Both the position numbers and the translations under genes were made by a program. The notes under the pieces are model-generated. The model was not told the DNA's origin. It made no database searches and saw nothing but the letters and a program-made list of their open reading frames with translations. A stretch of DNA of 64,000 bases from assembly GCF_949987535.1 (NCBI RefSeq), contig NC_080067.1, positions 48,234,910-48,298,909 on the forward strand, given 5' to 3'. This DNA is from Balaenoptera acutorostrata. Taxonomy: Eukaryota; Chordata; Mammalia; Artiodactyla; Balaenopteridae. This document shows positions 12,291-24,439 of this stretch, piece after piece (the stretch's first letter is position 1; every line of letters begins with the position of its first letter).

Positions 12291-12615
12291 GGCTTCCCTG
12301 GTGGCGCAGTGGTTGGGAGTCTGCCTGCCAATGCAGGGGACAGGGGTTCGAGCCCTGGTCTGGGAGGATCCCACATGCCTCGGAGCAACTGGGCCCGTGA
12401 GCCACAACTGCTGAGCCTGCGTGTCTGGAGCCTGTGCTCCGCAACAAGAGAGGCCGCGACAGTGAGAGGAGAGGCCCGTGCACCACGATGAGGAGTGGCT
12501 CCCGCTTGCCGCAACTGGAGAAAGCCCTTGCACAGAGACGAAGACCCAACACAGCCAAAAATAAATAAATAAATAAAAATAAATAAAAGTAACTTTCATC
12601 TTAAAAAAAAAAAAA
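12291..12615 (+). mobile_element. CHR-type tRNA-derived SINE S1
   Basis: This is a tRNA(Glu)-related SINE of the cetartiodactyl CHR group. RNA polymerase III box A (tggcgcagtgg) is at 12302-12312 and box B (ggttcgagccc) at 12345-12355. Both match the tRNA promoter consensus closely. The body ends in gacccaacacagccaaaaat and an (AAAT)n tail. After that tail there is a 15-base stretch, gtaactttcatctta, and then a second pure A-run. The flanking 14-bp duplication is perfect, so this is one of the younger insertions in the window. Confidence 0.95.
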
Positions 12616-12760
12616 AAGAAGTAATGTGGTATTATAATTGGGACACTATAATTTCCAGAAGAACAGTCAATTCTCAACTTGCACTCCTCTTCCTTGCTAA
12701 ATTCTTAGGGCATCCATAGTTCAGAAACTTCCCAAGACCTAAAGAAGCTATATCATCCAT

Positions 12761-12781
12761 TATATGTGTGTGTGTGTGTGT
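12761..12781. repeat. TG microsatellite
   Basis: About ten TG repeats in otherwise plain sequence. Confidence 0.9.
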
Positions 12782-12843
12782 TGCATTTTGCAGTAAAAGT
12801 TTAATGCCTTTTAAACCAGGTTTTAATCATATAAAGAACACTA

Positions 12844-13052
12844 GTTTTTCTTAAGATTTTTTTTGGATGTGGACCATTTTTAAACTCTCTATTGAATTTG
12901 TTACAGTATTGTTTCTGTTTTTATGTTTTGATTTTTTTTTTTTTTTTTTGGCCATGAGGCATGTAGGATCCTAGCTCCCCGACCAGGAATTGAACCCACA
13001 CCCCCTGCATTGGAAGGCGAAGTCTTAACCACTGGACCACCAGGGAAGTCCC
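12844..13052 (-). mobile_element. CHR-2-like SINE S2, minus strand, with exact TSD
   Basis: Both flanks read taaagaacacta (12832-12843 and 13053-13064). On the minus strand the element starts gggacttccctggtggtcca, has a recognisable tRNA-like head through to ggccaaaaaaa, then a distinct 3' unit containing caataaa-like and ggtccacatcc text. This is a different SINE subfamily from S1, S3 and S5: the head is shorter and the 3' half is unrelated to the gacccaacacagcc tail. Confidence 0.9.
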
Positions 13053-13064
13053 TAAAGAACACTA

Positions 13065-13469
13065 TTTAATGAGTGGTTTTGTTAAGTAACTAGAATATAG
13101 GTATTATTTTAATTTACAGCATTATCAACAGCATAATCATTAAGAAACATACATTTAAAGGGTATTAATTTTAACCATATACTCTATTAATTTCTTTGTT
13201 TGGCAATCTTTTGTAATCTCCTTTACCTAGAAATAATGGTGAAACTCTTTATCATAGCATCTCAGACACTTTACTATCAGAATCTTTTGCTACTCATATT
13301 TCCTACCACTGGATGTCCCTTATATTTTATTTACACGTGGTTTTTCCCTTAGTCTTGAAAGCCCTTGAGTCTGTAATGTCTTGACCACATTGTACTGCTC
13401 CCCTCTCTTCTACTGTTGATTTAAATGTTCCCTATTCTGAACTCTGATATTACTTTGGTCATAACACAA
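13065..13469. other. Intergenic sequence, nothing recognised
   Basis: No gene, RNA or clear repeat. Parts near 13240-13440 may be very old LINE2 sequence, but the match is too weak to claim. Confidence 0.4.
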
Positions 13470-13655
13470 GAAGAACACTTATCACGGTATACTATATGTT
13501 TAGCCTTATGGTCTTCTCTTTCCTCTGCTAGATAATGTGTGCCATCAAGCCAGAGCCACTTAGGCATGTTTGTAACCACAGACCACAGCATAATTTCTGG
13601 AATGTGGTGGATATTTAATACAGATATTTTGATTCAATCAATCAATAAATGAATT
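13470..13655 (+). repeat. Possible LINE2 3' end
   Basis: The order ctagataatgtgtgccat...cataatttctggaatgtgg...atatttaatac...tcaatcaatcaataaatgaa follows the L2 3' end (tgcctggcacatagtaggtgctcaataaat...gaatgaatga), with heavy divergence. Confidence 0.4.
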
Positions 13656-13984
13656 GGATTTCATAACTAATTTAAAATGTAAAAGTGATTGCCATCGTAC
13701 AGCTCTTCCATAAAAATAACACACTTTAAATATTAACTGACTCAGTGTTAGCCAAAGCTAGATAGATGGTTACATGGGTGTTTGACAGGATATTGCACTA
13801 TGTGGAGGTGTTACCTGGAAGAGTAATCTTTTATTTTTTCTAAAGAGTTTAGTATTACATTCACTCTCAAGTGTTGGAAGTATTGTATGAGTAACACTGC
13901 ATGCAATTAGACAAGGAAAATACAGAAATGGCAGCAGTGGGTATCTTTATTTTTCTCTGATTAATGAATGAAAATAGTGGTCAA

Positions 13985-14205
13985 CAACATGTAAGTGCTT
14001 ACTATAGGCAGTTCTATATTCTTTGCATGTTTCAACTCTTATAATCCTTGCATGCTTTCTATAATGAAGAAGACACTATTATTCTTCCAGTTTAAAAGAT
14101 CCAAAGCTGTGACACAGAGGCTAAAAAACTTGCCAAAGGACACTCAGATAGGAAGTTGTAGAGCTCAGCAGCCAGGAGACTAGCTTCAGATTCTGAGTTG
14201 TTACT
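13985..14205 (+). mobile_element. MIR SINE fossil
   Basis: The MIR core is readable: aactcttataatccttgcatg, then gacactattattcttcc, then gacacagaggctaaaaaacttgccaaaggacactcag followed by taggaagttgtagagctcagcagccagg (quoted in pieces). This is the ancient mammalian tRNA-derived SINE, now inactive. A 62-codon frame across it is chance. Confidence 0.8.
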
Positions 14206-15824
14206 CCTATATTACACTACTCCCCAGTACTGATAAAAAGCACTATAGAAGGAACAAAGGTTAAAGTAAAGCCAGCAACAGAGAAACCTGTACAATCATA
14301 GACTAATCATCTAGGCAAAACAATATTTTGGATTGTTAGATCTACTATATGATTTTTCCTAAAGTTTTCTCTATTTGCTTTATTTTGAAATTTTCTAAAT
14401 CTTTTCCACTTGCCCTTTTTTTTTTTTTTTTTTTTACTGTGATCCTTGTTTTCTTCCTATATCCTCATTTTTTGAAATGGGACCCCCCCAGAAAATAAGG
14501 TCAATGGGTGGACACCAGAACAGAACATTATCTCTCAATACCAAAGAGATGGCTGGCATAAATTCTATGGACTTAATGCAAAAAAAAAAAAAAAAATGGG
14601 TATTAGGTGGTAGTCCTATTTCAAAGTATTTGCCTCTTCATAGCTCACTGCCATGCTGAGATCTATTTTTTCAATGACTGTAAGATATTTCAACTCTGTA
14701 TGTACCTCCTAGAAAAGTACTAATTTTCTTGGCAAGTCAAAAACAGAACATCTGCTTATATTGACTCTCTAGTTGGAAAACAATAAGAAAAACTTCTCCT
14801 TTTCTGTGCTAGTGATATGATTATAATACCCTATTGCATATTAATGACTCGAGATACATCCTTGTTTGAATTTGGTCAGAAATAAAATGATGCAATATTG
14901 AGTTATAAAACAGAAATAAACCATATTTGCTAAATACTTTCTTCACCAAATAAAAACATACACATATAATAGTAAAATAAATGAAACATTTTAAAAGGAA
15001 GTCCTTATTTATAATCATCCTTCCATAGTTACATGATGGCGAATGTAGTATTCATGGTCAAATATAACTTTTGAGACCATCGGCTCTATGCAAGATGTCA
15101 TGGAAATAAAGTCTGTTTTGGAATAAAAGGGAACAAAAATCTTATTCAGAGAACACCTCCCAGCTGTGTTACCAGTTACTGTGTAATCATCTTTCATTAT
15201 ATATGCTGTATGGTGTATGGAGAATGATTAGAAATGCAAACCTGATGTTCTGAATTTGTACATCTCTTTTAGGGCCAGATCTCAACAAGGAACTTAGCCT
15301 CAGATTCCAGGCGTAGCTCATTAAACGTTTTGCTAAGTCACTAATATTTACTGAGTGATCATTCTAATATTCTATAAAGCACTCTAAAGATAAGTTCTAA
15401 ATTCTTATATTTCTAGGATACTAGACACCAAGTAGTGTAAGACTAAGCAAAATCAGGACCATACTATTATCATCTTTGTTTTCTTTCTCTTTTCCTTCCA
15501 ATTGACTTTTACTGAATGGATAATACAGCATAGCAAAAAGTCTAATGTTATAAGTTATTTATTTACTTATCCCCCCTCAAAGTCAAGCACTGTTACCAGT
15601 GTTGGGGGACATCATTTCAGATATGGTATCCCTTTAACATCATAGCTGTGGTATATTGCTACACAACAGACAACATCTTAAGCAGGAAATAATATATATA
15701 ATATTTTGTAGCTCATTTTTGCATTTAATTTATCTCACAGATCATACCATCCTGAGCAATAAGAGCTGACTCATTCTATGTATAATTGCTTATTTCATTG
15801 TAGACACCTTATTTTCAAATGTTC
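14206..15824. other. Intergenic sequence, nothing recognised
   Basis: It contains a T-run of about 20 near 14415 and an A-run of 17 at 14580-14596 but no element that I can name. No gene model is supported. Confidence 0.45.
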
Positions 15825-16330
15825 CAGTTATCTATTCCTGCATAACAAACTACCCTAAAACTCAAAACCTCTTGGTTAATGATTTTATTGTATCTTATCA
15901 TTTTGTGGATAATGAATATGCACAGGACTCAGCTAGGTGATTTTTCTGGTCCATATTATATAAACTGGGGTCATTAGGTAAGACTTTGCTGATGCCAGGC
16001 TGGGCTGGATTATACAAAATGTATGTTCTGACATGTCTGGGCCCTTGGTGAAGATAGTTGGAGAAATGGGCTGTGGGTCTCTCTACGAGTGGTCTTGGGG
16101 CTTCTCCATATGGTACCTCCAGTATGGTAACTGGCCTTCTTACAAAACAGCTAAGAGCTTCATGATACCAGAGTGGATGCTTCCAGTCCTTTTTAAGGGT
16201 ATGCTGCCAAACTGACCCAATATCACTTCCTCCAGATTCTATTGGACAGAGCAGTCACAGGTCAGGACAGATTGAAGGAGATGGAATAAATTTCTTACTT
16301 CTCAATAGGAGTGTTAAAGAATCTGTGGCC
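15825..16330 (+). repeat. Old LTR-like repeat (MaLR/MLT1-type?), left part, split by L1-B
   Basis: The start (gttatctattcctgcataac aaactacc), the middle (cttctccatatggtacc) and the end (ttctattggacagagcagtc ... gagtgttaaagaatctgtgg) match the order of a common old mammalian repeat that I remember as MLT1-like. The name is uncertain. The repeat is interrupted at 16330 and its last bases reappear at 22254-22283, so it predates L1-B. Confidence 0.5.
16319..16330. repeat. Target-site duplication of L1-B (left)
   Basis: gaatctgtggcc here corresponds to gaatctatggtc at 22254-22265: 12 bp with two transitions. Confidence 0.75.
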
Positions 16331-17093
16331 TCACACCAAGGAGTACTTCCCAGAACTTCTGCTGCCAGTGTCTTTGCCCCTGCCATGATCCACAGCTGCC
16401 CCTCACCTCTGCAGGAGACCTTCCAACACTAGCAGGTTATTAAGGAAGAATTTTCTGAGAATAATACCTGTGAATCAGCCATATCCAGTCTTCTGTGGTA
16501 GTTTTAAGAGATCCCTGTGGAGGATTACAGAGATGGATGGGACTGCCTCACACCTTTACACAACCAGTGTAAGAAGAACAGTGTGGGAAAAACATTTGTG
16601 AGCCATGTGGCTGACAGGGTCTTGGTGCTCCGGCCAGGTGTCAGGCCTGTGCCGCTGAGGTGGGAGAGTCAAGTTCGGGACATTGGTCCACCAGAGACCT
16701 CCTGGCTCCATGTGATATCAAACGGTGAAAATTCTCAGAGAGATCTCCATCTCAACGCTAAGACCCAGCTCCACTCAATGACCAGCAAGCTACAGTGCTG
16801 GACACCCCATGGCAAACAACTAGCAAGACAGGAACACAACCCCACCCATTAGCAGAGAGGTTGCCTAAAATCATAATAAGGTCACAGCCACCCCAAAACA
16901 CACCACCGGAGGCAGTCCTGCCCACGAGAAAGACAAGATCCAACCTTATCCACCAAAACACAGGCACCAGTCCCCTCCACCGACACAACCGACTGAACCA
17001 ACCTTAGCCACTGGGGGTAGACGCCAAAAACCACGGGAACTATGAACCTGCAACCTGCGCAAAGGAGACCGCAAACACAGTAAGTTAAGCAAA

Positions 17094-17983
17094 ATGAGAA
17101 AAGAGATAAACACACAGCAGATGAAGGAGCAAGGTAAAAACCCATCAAACCAAACAGGTGAAAAGGAAATAGGCAGTCTACCTGAAAAAGAATTCAGAGT
17201 AATGATAGTAAAGATGATTCAAAATCTTGGAAATAGAATGGAGAAAATACAAGAAACGTTTAACAAGGACATAGAAGAACTAGAGAGCAAACAAACAATG
17301 ATGAACAACACAATAAATGAAATTTAAACTTCTCTAGAAGGCATCAATAGCAGAATAACCAAGGCAGAAGAACGGATAAATGACCTGGAAGATAAAATAG
17401 TGGAAATAATTACTGCAGAGCAGAATAAACAGAAAAGAATTGAAAGAATTGAGGATGGTCTCAGAGATCTCTGGAACAACATTAAACGCACCAACATGCG
17501 AATTATAGGGGTCCCAGAAGAAGAGAAAAAGAAAGGGACTGAGAAAATATTTGAAGAGATTATAGTTGAAAACTTCCCTAATATGGGAAAGGAAAAGGTC
17601 AATCAAGTCCAGGAAGTGCAGAGAGTCCCATACAGGATAAGTTCAAGGAGAAACATGCCAAAACACATATTAATCAAACTATCAAAAATTAAATACAAAG
17701 AAAAAATATTAAAAGCAGCAAGGGGAAAACAACAAATAATATACAAGGGAATCCCCATAAGGTTAACAGCCGATCTTTTAGCAGAAACTCTGCAAGGCAG
17801 AAGGGAGTGGCAGGATATATTTAAAGTGATGAAAGGGAAAAACCTACAACCAAGATGACTCTACCCAGCAAGGATCTCATTCAGATTTGACAGAGAAATT
17901 AAAACCTTTACAGACAGCAAAAGCTAAGAGAATTCAGCATCACCAAACCAGCTTTACAACAAATGCTAAAGGAACTTCTCTAG
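17094..17983 (+). pseudogene. L1-B ORF1 (RNA-binding chaperone), broken
   Basis: ORF1 proteins of L1 are trimeric RNA-binding chaperones that coat the element's own transcript in the cytoplasm. The start is an ATG followed by RKEINTQQMKEQ. The N-terminal half is charged and heptad-rich (EKIQETFNKDIEELESKQTM), as expected of the coiled coil. The RRM and C-terminal domains follow, with MRIIGVPEEE and the C-terminal LLAETLQGRREWQDIFKVMK. The frame stays the same but has a TAA at 17325-17327 and a TGA at 17856-17858; past that a small indel near 17916 shifts it. The family stop would be the TAG near 17980. The protein cannot be made intact. Confidence 0.88.
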
Positions 17984-18041
17984 GCAGGAAACACAAGAGA
18001 AGGAAAAGACCTACAATAACAAACACAAAACAATTAGGAAA

Positions 18042-21000
18042 ATGGTAATAGGAACACACATATTGGTAATTACCTTAAATGTAAATGGATTAAATGCTCG
18101 AACCAAAAGAAATAGACTGGCTGAATGGATACAAAAACAGGACCTGTATATATGCTGTCTACAAGAGACCCACTTCAGACCTAGGGACACATACAGACTG
18201 AAAGTGAGGGGTTGGAAAAAGATATTCCATGCAAATGGACATCAAAAGAAAGCTGGAGTAGCAATTCTTATATGAGACAAAATAGACATTAAAATAAAGA
18301 CTCTTGCAAGAGACAAAGAAGGACACTACATAATGATTAAGGGATCAATCCAAGAAGAAGATATAACAATTGTAAATATTTATGCACCCAACATAGGAGC
18401 ACCTCAACACATAAGGCAAATGCTAACAGCCATAAAAGGGGAAATAAACGGTAACACAATCATAGTAGGGGACTTTAACACCCCACTTTCACCAATGGAC
18501 AGATCATCCAAAATGAAAATAAATAAGGAAACACAGGCTTTAAATGATACATTAAACAAGATGGCCTTAATTGATATTTATAGGACACTCGATCCAAAAA
18601 CAACAGAATACACTTTCTTCTCAAGTGCTCATGGAACATTCTTCAGGATAGATCATATCTTCTTTCACAAATCAAGCCTTGGTAAATTTAAGAAAACTGA
18701 AATCATATCAAGTATCTTTTCCGACCACAATGCTATGAGGCTAGATGTCAATTACAGGAAAATATCTGTAAAAATACAAACACATGGAGGTTAAACAATA
18801 CACTACTTAATAACCAAGAGATCACTGAAGAAATCAAAGAGGACATCACAAAATACCTAAAAACAAATGACAGTCAAAACATGACAACCCAAAACCTATG
18901 GGATGCAGCAAAAGCAGTTCTAAGAGGGAAGTTTATAGCAATACAATCCTACCTCAAAAAAAAAGAAACATCTCAAGTAAACAATCTAACCTTACACCTA
19001 AAGCAATTATAGAAAGAAGAACAAAAAAAAAAAAAAACCCCAAAGTTAGCAGAAGGAAAGAAATCATAAAGATCAGATCAGAAATAAATGAAAAGGAAAT
19101 GAAGGAAAAATTAGCAAAGATCAATAAAACTAAAAGCTGGTTCTTTGAGAAGATAAACAAAATTGATAAACCATTAGCCAGACTAATCAAGAAAAAAAGG
19201 GAAAAGACTCAAATCAATAGAATTAGAAATGAAAAAGGAGAAGTAACAACTGACACTACAGAAATACAAAGGATCATGAGAGATTACTACAAGCAACTCT
19301 GTGCCAATAAAATGGACAACCTGGAAGAAATGGACGAGTTCTTAGAAAAGCACAACCTTCCAAGCCTGAATCAGGAAGAATAGAAATTTTTAAAAGACCA
19401 ATCACAAGCACTGAAATTGAGACTGTGATTAAAAATCTTCCAACAAACAAAAGCCCAGGGTCAGATGGCTTCACAGGCGAATTCTATCACACATTTAGAG
19501 AAGAGCTAACACCTCTCCTTCTCAAACTCTTCCAAAAATATAGCAGAGGGAGGAACACTCCCAAACTCATTCTACGAGGCCACCATCACCCTGATACCAA
19601 AACCAGACAAAGATGTTACAAAGAAAGAAAACTACAGGCGAATATCACTGATGAACATAGATGCAAAAATCCTCAACAATATGCTAGCAAACAGAATCCA
19701 ACAGCACATTAAAAGGATGATACACCATGATCAAGTGGGCTTTATCCCAGGAATGCAAGGATTCTTCATTATACACAAATCACTCAATGTGATACACTAT
19801 ATTAACAAATTGAAGGATAAACACCCTATGATAATATCAATAAATGCAGAAAAAACTTTTGACAAAATTCAACACAAATTTATGATAAAAATCCTCCAGG
19901 AAGTAGGCATAGGGGGAATTTACCTCAACATAATAAGGCCATATATGACAAACCCACAGCCAGCATAGTTCTCAGTGGTGAAAAACTGAAACCATTTCCT
20001 CTAAGATCAGGAACAAGACAAGGTTGTGCACTCTCACCACTATTATTCAAAACAGTTTTGGAAGTTTTAGCAACAGCAATCAGAGAAGAAAAAGAAATAA
20101 AAGGAATCCATATTGGAAAAGAAGTAAAGCTGTCATTGTTTGCAGATGACATGATACTATACATACAGAATCCTAAAGATGCTGCCAGAAAACTACTAGA
20201 GTGAATCAATGAATATGGTAAAGTAGCAGGATACAAAATGAATGCCCAGAAATCACTTGCATTCCTATACACTAATGATGAAAAATCTGAAAGAGAAATT
20301 AAGGAAACACTCTAATTTACCATTGCAACAAAAAGAATAAAATACCTAGGAATAAACCTACCTAAGGAGACAAAAGACCTGTATGCAGAAAACTATAAGA
20401 CACTGATGAAAGAAATGAAAGATGATACAAACAGATGGAGAGATATACCATTTTCTTGGATTGGAAGAATCAACATTGTGAAAATGACTATACTACCCAA
20501 AGCAATCTACAGATTCAATGCAATCCATATCAAACTACCAACGGTATTTTTCACAGAACTAGAACAAAAAAATTCACAATTTGTATGGAAACACAAAAGA
20601 CCCCGAATAGCCAAAGCAGTCTTGAGAAAGAAAAACGGAGCTGGAGGAATCAGGCTCCCTGATTTCAGACTATACTACAAAGCTACAGTAGTCAAGACAG
20701 TATGGTACTGGCACAAAAACAGAAATATAGATCAGTGGAACAGGATAGAAAGTCCAGAGATAAACCCATGCACATATGGTCACCTTATTTTTGATAAAGG
20801 AGGAAAGAATACACAATGGAGAAAAGACAGCCTCTTCAATAAGTTGTGCTGGGAAAACTGGACAGCTACATGTAAAAAAATGAAATTAGAATACTCCCCA
20901 ACACCATACACAAAAATAAACTCAAAATGGATTAAAGACCTAAATGTAAGGCCCGACACTATAAAACTCTTACAGGAAAACATAGGCAGAACAATCTATG

Positions 21001-21859
21001 ACATAAATCACAGAAAGATCCTTTTTGAGCCACCTCCTAGAGAAATGGAAATAAAAACAAACAAATGGGACCTAATGGAACCTAAAAGCTTCTGCACAGC
21101 AAAGGAAACCATAAACAAGACAAAAAGACAACCCTCAGAATGGGAGAAAATATTTGCAAATGAAGCAACTGACAAAGGATTAATCTCCAAAATTTACAAG
21201 CAGCTCATGCAGCTCAATATCAAAAACCAAACAACCCAATCCAACAATGGGCAGAAGACCTAAATAGACATTTCTCCAAGGAAGATATACAGACTGCCAA
21301 CAAACACATGAAAGGATGCTCAACATCACTAATCATTAGAGAAATGCAAATCAAAGCTACCATGAGGTATCACCTCACACCAGTCAGAATGGCCATGATC
21401 AAAAAATCTACAAACAATAAATGCTGTAGAGGGTGTGGAGAAAAGGGAACCCACTTGCACTGTTGGTGGGAATGTAAATTGATACAGCCACTATGGAGAA
21501 CAGCATGGAGGTTCCTTAAAAAACTAAAAATAGAAATACCATATGACCCAGCAATCCCACTACTGCGCATGTACTCTGAGAAAACCATAATTCAAAAAGA
21601 GTCATGTACCACAATGTTCATTGCAGCACTATTTACAATAGCCAGGACATGGAAGCCACCTAAATGTCCATCAACAGATGAATGGATAAAGAAGATGTGG
21701 CACATATATACAATGGAATATTACTCAGCCATCAAAAGAAATGAAATGGAGGTATTTGTAATGAGGTGGATGGAGTTAGAGTCTGTCATACAGAGTGAAG
21801 TAAGTCAGAAAGAGAAAAACAAATACTGTATGCTAACACATATATATGGAATCTAAAAA
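18042..21859 (+). pseudogene. L1-B ORF2 (endonuclease plus reverse transcriptase), broken
   Basis: ORF2 encodes the protein that nicks target DNA and copies L1 RNA into it. The endonuclease part shows NVNGLN near the N-terminus, QETHF, NIYAPN, GDFNTPLS and the SDHN motif near 18720, so its active-site residues are readable. A TGA at 18273-18275 and a frameshift near 18770 break it. The reverse-transcriptase catalytic motif F-A-D-D is intact at 20139-20150. The longest open block, 20406-21263, covers the region after the catalytic centre. A frameshift follows, then the Cys-rich C-terminal domain ([17 protein letters not shown], near 21424-21474). About six or more lesions in total make it inactive. 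Confidence 0.9.
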
Positions 21860-22216
21860 AAAAAAAATGGTTATGAAGAACCTAGGGGCAGGACAGGAAT
21901 AAAGACGCAGATGTAGAGAATGGACTTGAGGACACAGGGAGTGGGAAGTGTAAGCTGGGACGAAGTGAGAGAGTGTCATGGACATATATACACTACCAAA
22001 TGTAAAATAGATAGCTAGTGGGAAGCAGCCGCATAGCACAGGGAGATCAGCTCTGTGCTTTGTGACCACCTAGAGGGGTGGGATAGGGAGGGTGGGAGGG
22101 AGGGAGACGCAAGAGGGAGGGGATATGGTGATATATGTATATGTATACCTGACTCACTTTGTTATGAAGCAGAATCTAACACACCACTGGAAAGCAATTA
22201 TACGCCAATAAAGATG

Positions 22217-22220
22217 TTGA

Positions 22221-22251
<31 letters not shown>

Positions 22252-22253
22252 AT
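22217..22253 (+). repeat. (TAAA)n tail of L1-B
   Basis: About eight taaa units directly after caataaagatgttga, the usual end of this L1 subfamily. Confidence 0.9.
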
Positions 22254-22283
22254 GAATCTATGGTCTTTTTGTCTGCCACACTA
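22254..22283 (+). repeat. Right part of the LTR-like repeat split by L1-B
   Basis: gaatctatggtctttttgtc then tgccaca continues the repeat that stops at 16330. The first 12 bases are also the right-hand target-site duplication. Confidence 0.55.
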
Positions 22284-24084
22284 GTCTTTAATCAAACAAC
22301 AACAAACTTCAGTAATTATTATTGTGTAGATGTTGCAGTGATTCTATCAGTAGAATATATTGGTACATTCTTACAAGATGAGTCAGAAAATGCTGATTTG
22401 CATTTGTAACTTTGATGAATATTGCCCAGTAATTTGCAGACATATCGTACTGTGTCTTATTCATCTTTGTTTATCCCAACGGTGCTCAACAAAACAGTGT
22501 TCCGCAGTATTTGAATAAATAAAGAACATAGGACTGAAAGGTATGAGGGAGTGTGGAGAAATGAAAATTAAGAAAAGAGATTATAGAATTTGAAAAATAA
22601 TAGGACAAGACAGAAATCTAATTTTCAAAAGTCATTTAATTTTTTGGTATCTACTTATTCTCTGTTAAAACACAGAGGTCAATTAGATAGTCTCTTAGGT
22701 CCTTTCAACTGCTAACCCTTTATAATCCCATGATTATATATACATACACACACACACACGTGTGTGTGTATGTGTATGTATATATAAAAGTGTTCCACGG
22801 AAGGGTAACTTTTGAATACTTTGTTTTACATTTAAAAGACTTTCATTTTGAGAAAACATGCAAAAACTGAGGGCTGTGAATAGTGCAGAGGTTTATTTTT
22901 TCCCCTCTTAATGCTTACAATTCAATTAAGTCTGACAGGATACCATTAATGTTTTTGTCAAAAGCTTAGCAATTAGAGCTGTTTAGATTTTACATGGTCA
23001 TCTTTACCAAGGCAAGTATTGAGAATAACTCTAATTTTGGAAATACAGCTGTCAATAGCTTAACATATGCTTCATATAAGCTAGAGCAAATTTTAAATAT
23101 TGTTAACTTCAACTAACTACATGTAATGATAAGCCAAAATTAATTTTATTATATCATCATAGCTATATATTCAAAATAATAGAAAGTTACTTGAATATAT
23201 ATATTATCTGATAATCTCACAAAAGTTAAAAATCAGGGTTCAGAATTCCTATGATAACTGAAGTAACAGAAGTAATTATAGATATCACACAAAAATAAAA
23301 ATGCTTGGTAGATATATCTCAACTGCTAAAGTTTTAAATTTGAGAAGCGATTATGTTAAAGAAAACTTTGATACATGACACCTTACAAAAGTTATTGTAA
23401 AAAGGACTCTTTCTTATTTCCAAGACCTATTTGCCAGTTAAAATGTCATTTATGTAAAATGTGAATTGGCAAAATACATCTAAAATATAAATTAATGAGA
23501 AGTTGTAATTGGAGGTTACAAAAAATCCCAAATTACTATGTATCCTCTTTAATTTTTGTTGTTTATTTTAAACAGAACCTACATGATGGCCACAATTTAG
23601 CTTATAATTTAGAAATTTCCTAAATTTATGTGATAAAAACCACCTTTGAAAGTCTAAAGTTTGAAAATAACAACATAAATTCTATTAACAATTCCACTTT
23701 ATAACATTTCTCTTTTTTTTTTTTTTTGCCTCCTATCCTGCTACTCTTTTTTTCTCAGGTAAAATCTTAATGATAGCCTATGCAATAGTGTGGTTTATAA
23801 TTAGCTGTGGATGCAATTAGAGGCATCACAATCTCTAACTGATACTACTTCAGCCTCTTTCTTTTCTTTGTGTGTCTTCAGTCTTTGATCCCATTACTTT
23901 TCTCTCCAGCATAAACTGTACTTGAATTCTACCAAAGACCCCCACTGACCTTAAGCTGCTGTTGTTTGTGGTATACTAACGCCCCACTGTTTGTCAACTC
24001 CCACTAAAAACATATTCACTTTCACTTTCAGGCTGTTAAACGCTGTGGCAAAAAGTCAATTCATTTTGCTGAGACATCGCTTCA
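22284..24084. other. Intergenic sequence, mostly unique
   Basis: No gene is supported. The only structured feature is the alternating purine-pyrimidine tract at 22735-22786. A T-run of about 16 lies at 23711-23727. Confidence 0.5.
22735..22786. repeat. Alternating purine-pyrimidine palindrome (TA/CA/TG)
   Basis: Fifty-two bases alternate strictly between pyrimidine and purine: TA repeats, then CA repeats, a central CG at 22759-22760, then TG and TA repeats. The two halves are complementary at about 21 of 25 positions, so the tract could adopt Z-DNA or a cruciform. Confidence 0.9.
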
Positions 24085-24130
24085 TTTTTTTTTTTTTTTT
24101 TTATAATAGCCACTTTTTTTTTTAATAGTA

Positions 24131-24439
24131 ATCTTTTATTTATTTTTTATTTATTTATTTATTTATATTTATTTTTGGCTGTGTTGGGTCTTCATTTCTG
24201 TGTGAGGGCTTTCTCTAGTTGCAGCAAGCGGGGGCCACTCTTCATCGCGGTGCGTGGGCCTCTTCACTATTGTGGCCTCTCTTGTTGCGGAGCACAGGCT
24301 CCAGATGCGCAGGCTCAGTAGTTGTGGCTCACGGGCCTAGTTGCTCTGCGGCATGTGGGATCTTCCCAGACCAGGGCTCGAACCTGTGTCCTCTGCATTA
24401 GCAGGCAGATTCTCAACCACTGCGCCACCAGGGAAGCCC
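24131..24439 (-). mobile_element. CHR-type SINE S3, minus strand
   Basis: On the minus strand it begins gggcttccctggtggcgcag and ends in an (AAAT)n tail at about 24135-24175. Box B is present as gttcgagccc (complement near 24380-24390). The body is the short form seen in S1 and S5. Beyond the tail lie a short T-run, ataatagccac-type sequence and a second T-run (24085-24102), reminiscent of the double tail of S1. I found no convincing target-site duplication. Its left neighbour is unique sequence and its right neighbour is the 3' end of L1-C. Confidence 0.92.

Larger units (their letters stand above)
16331..22253 (+). mobile_element. Near-complete L1 retrotransposon L1-B, plus strand
   Basis: This 5.9-kb L1 contains a shortened 5' UTR (16331-17093), ORF1 (from 17094), a spacer, ORF2 (from 18042), a 3' UTR with a G-rich tract near 22075-22125 and a (TAAA)n tail at 22217-22253. 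The 5' part at 16350-16437 matches the minus-strand 5' UTR of L1-E near 40660-40745. It sits in an older LTR-like repeat, with a 12-bp duplication on each side. Both frames are interrupted, so it is a dead copy, but it is the least decayed plus-strand L1 here and serves as the internal reference for reading the others. Confidence 0.93.

Noticed and set aside
12291..12365. tRNA-like sequence with good box A and box B
   Set aside because: It is the head of a CHR SINE: it continues into the SINE body and tail inside a target-site duplication and cannot fold into a normal tRNA with an acceptor stem.
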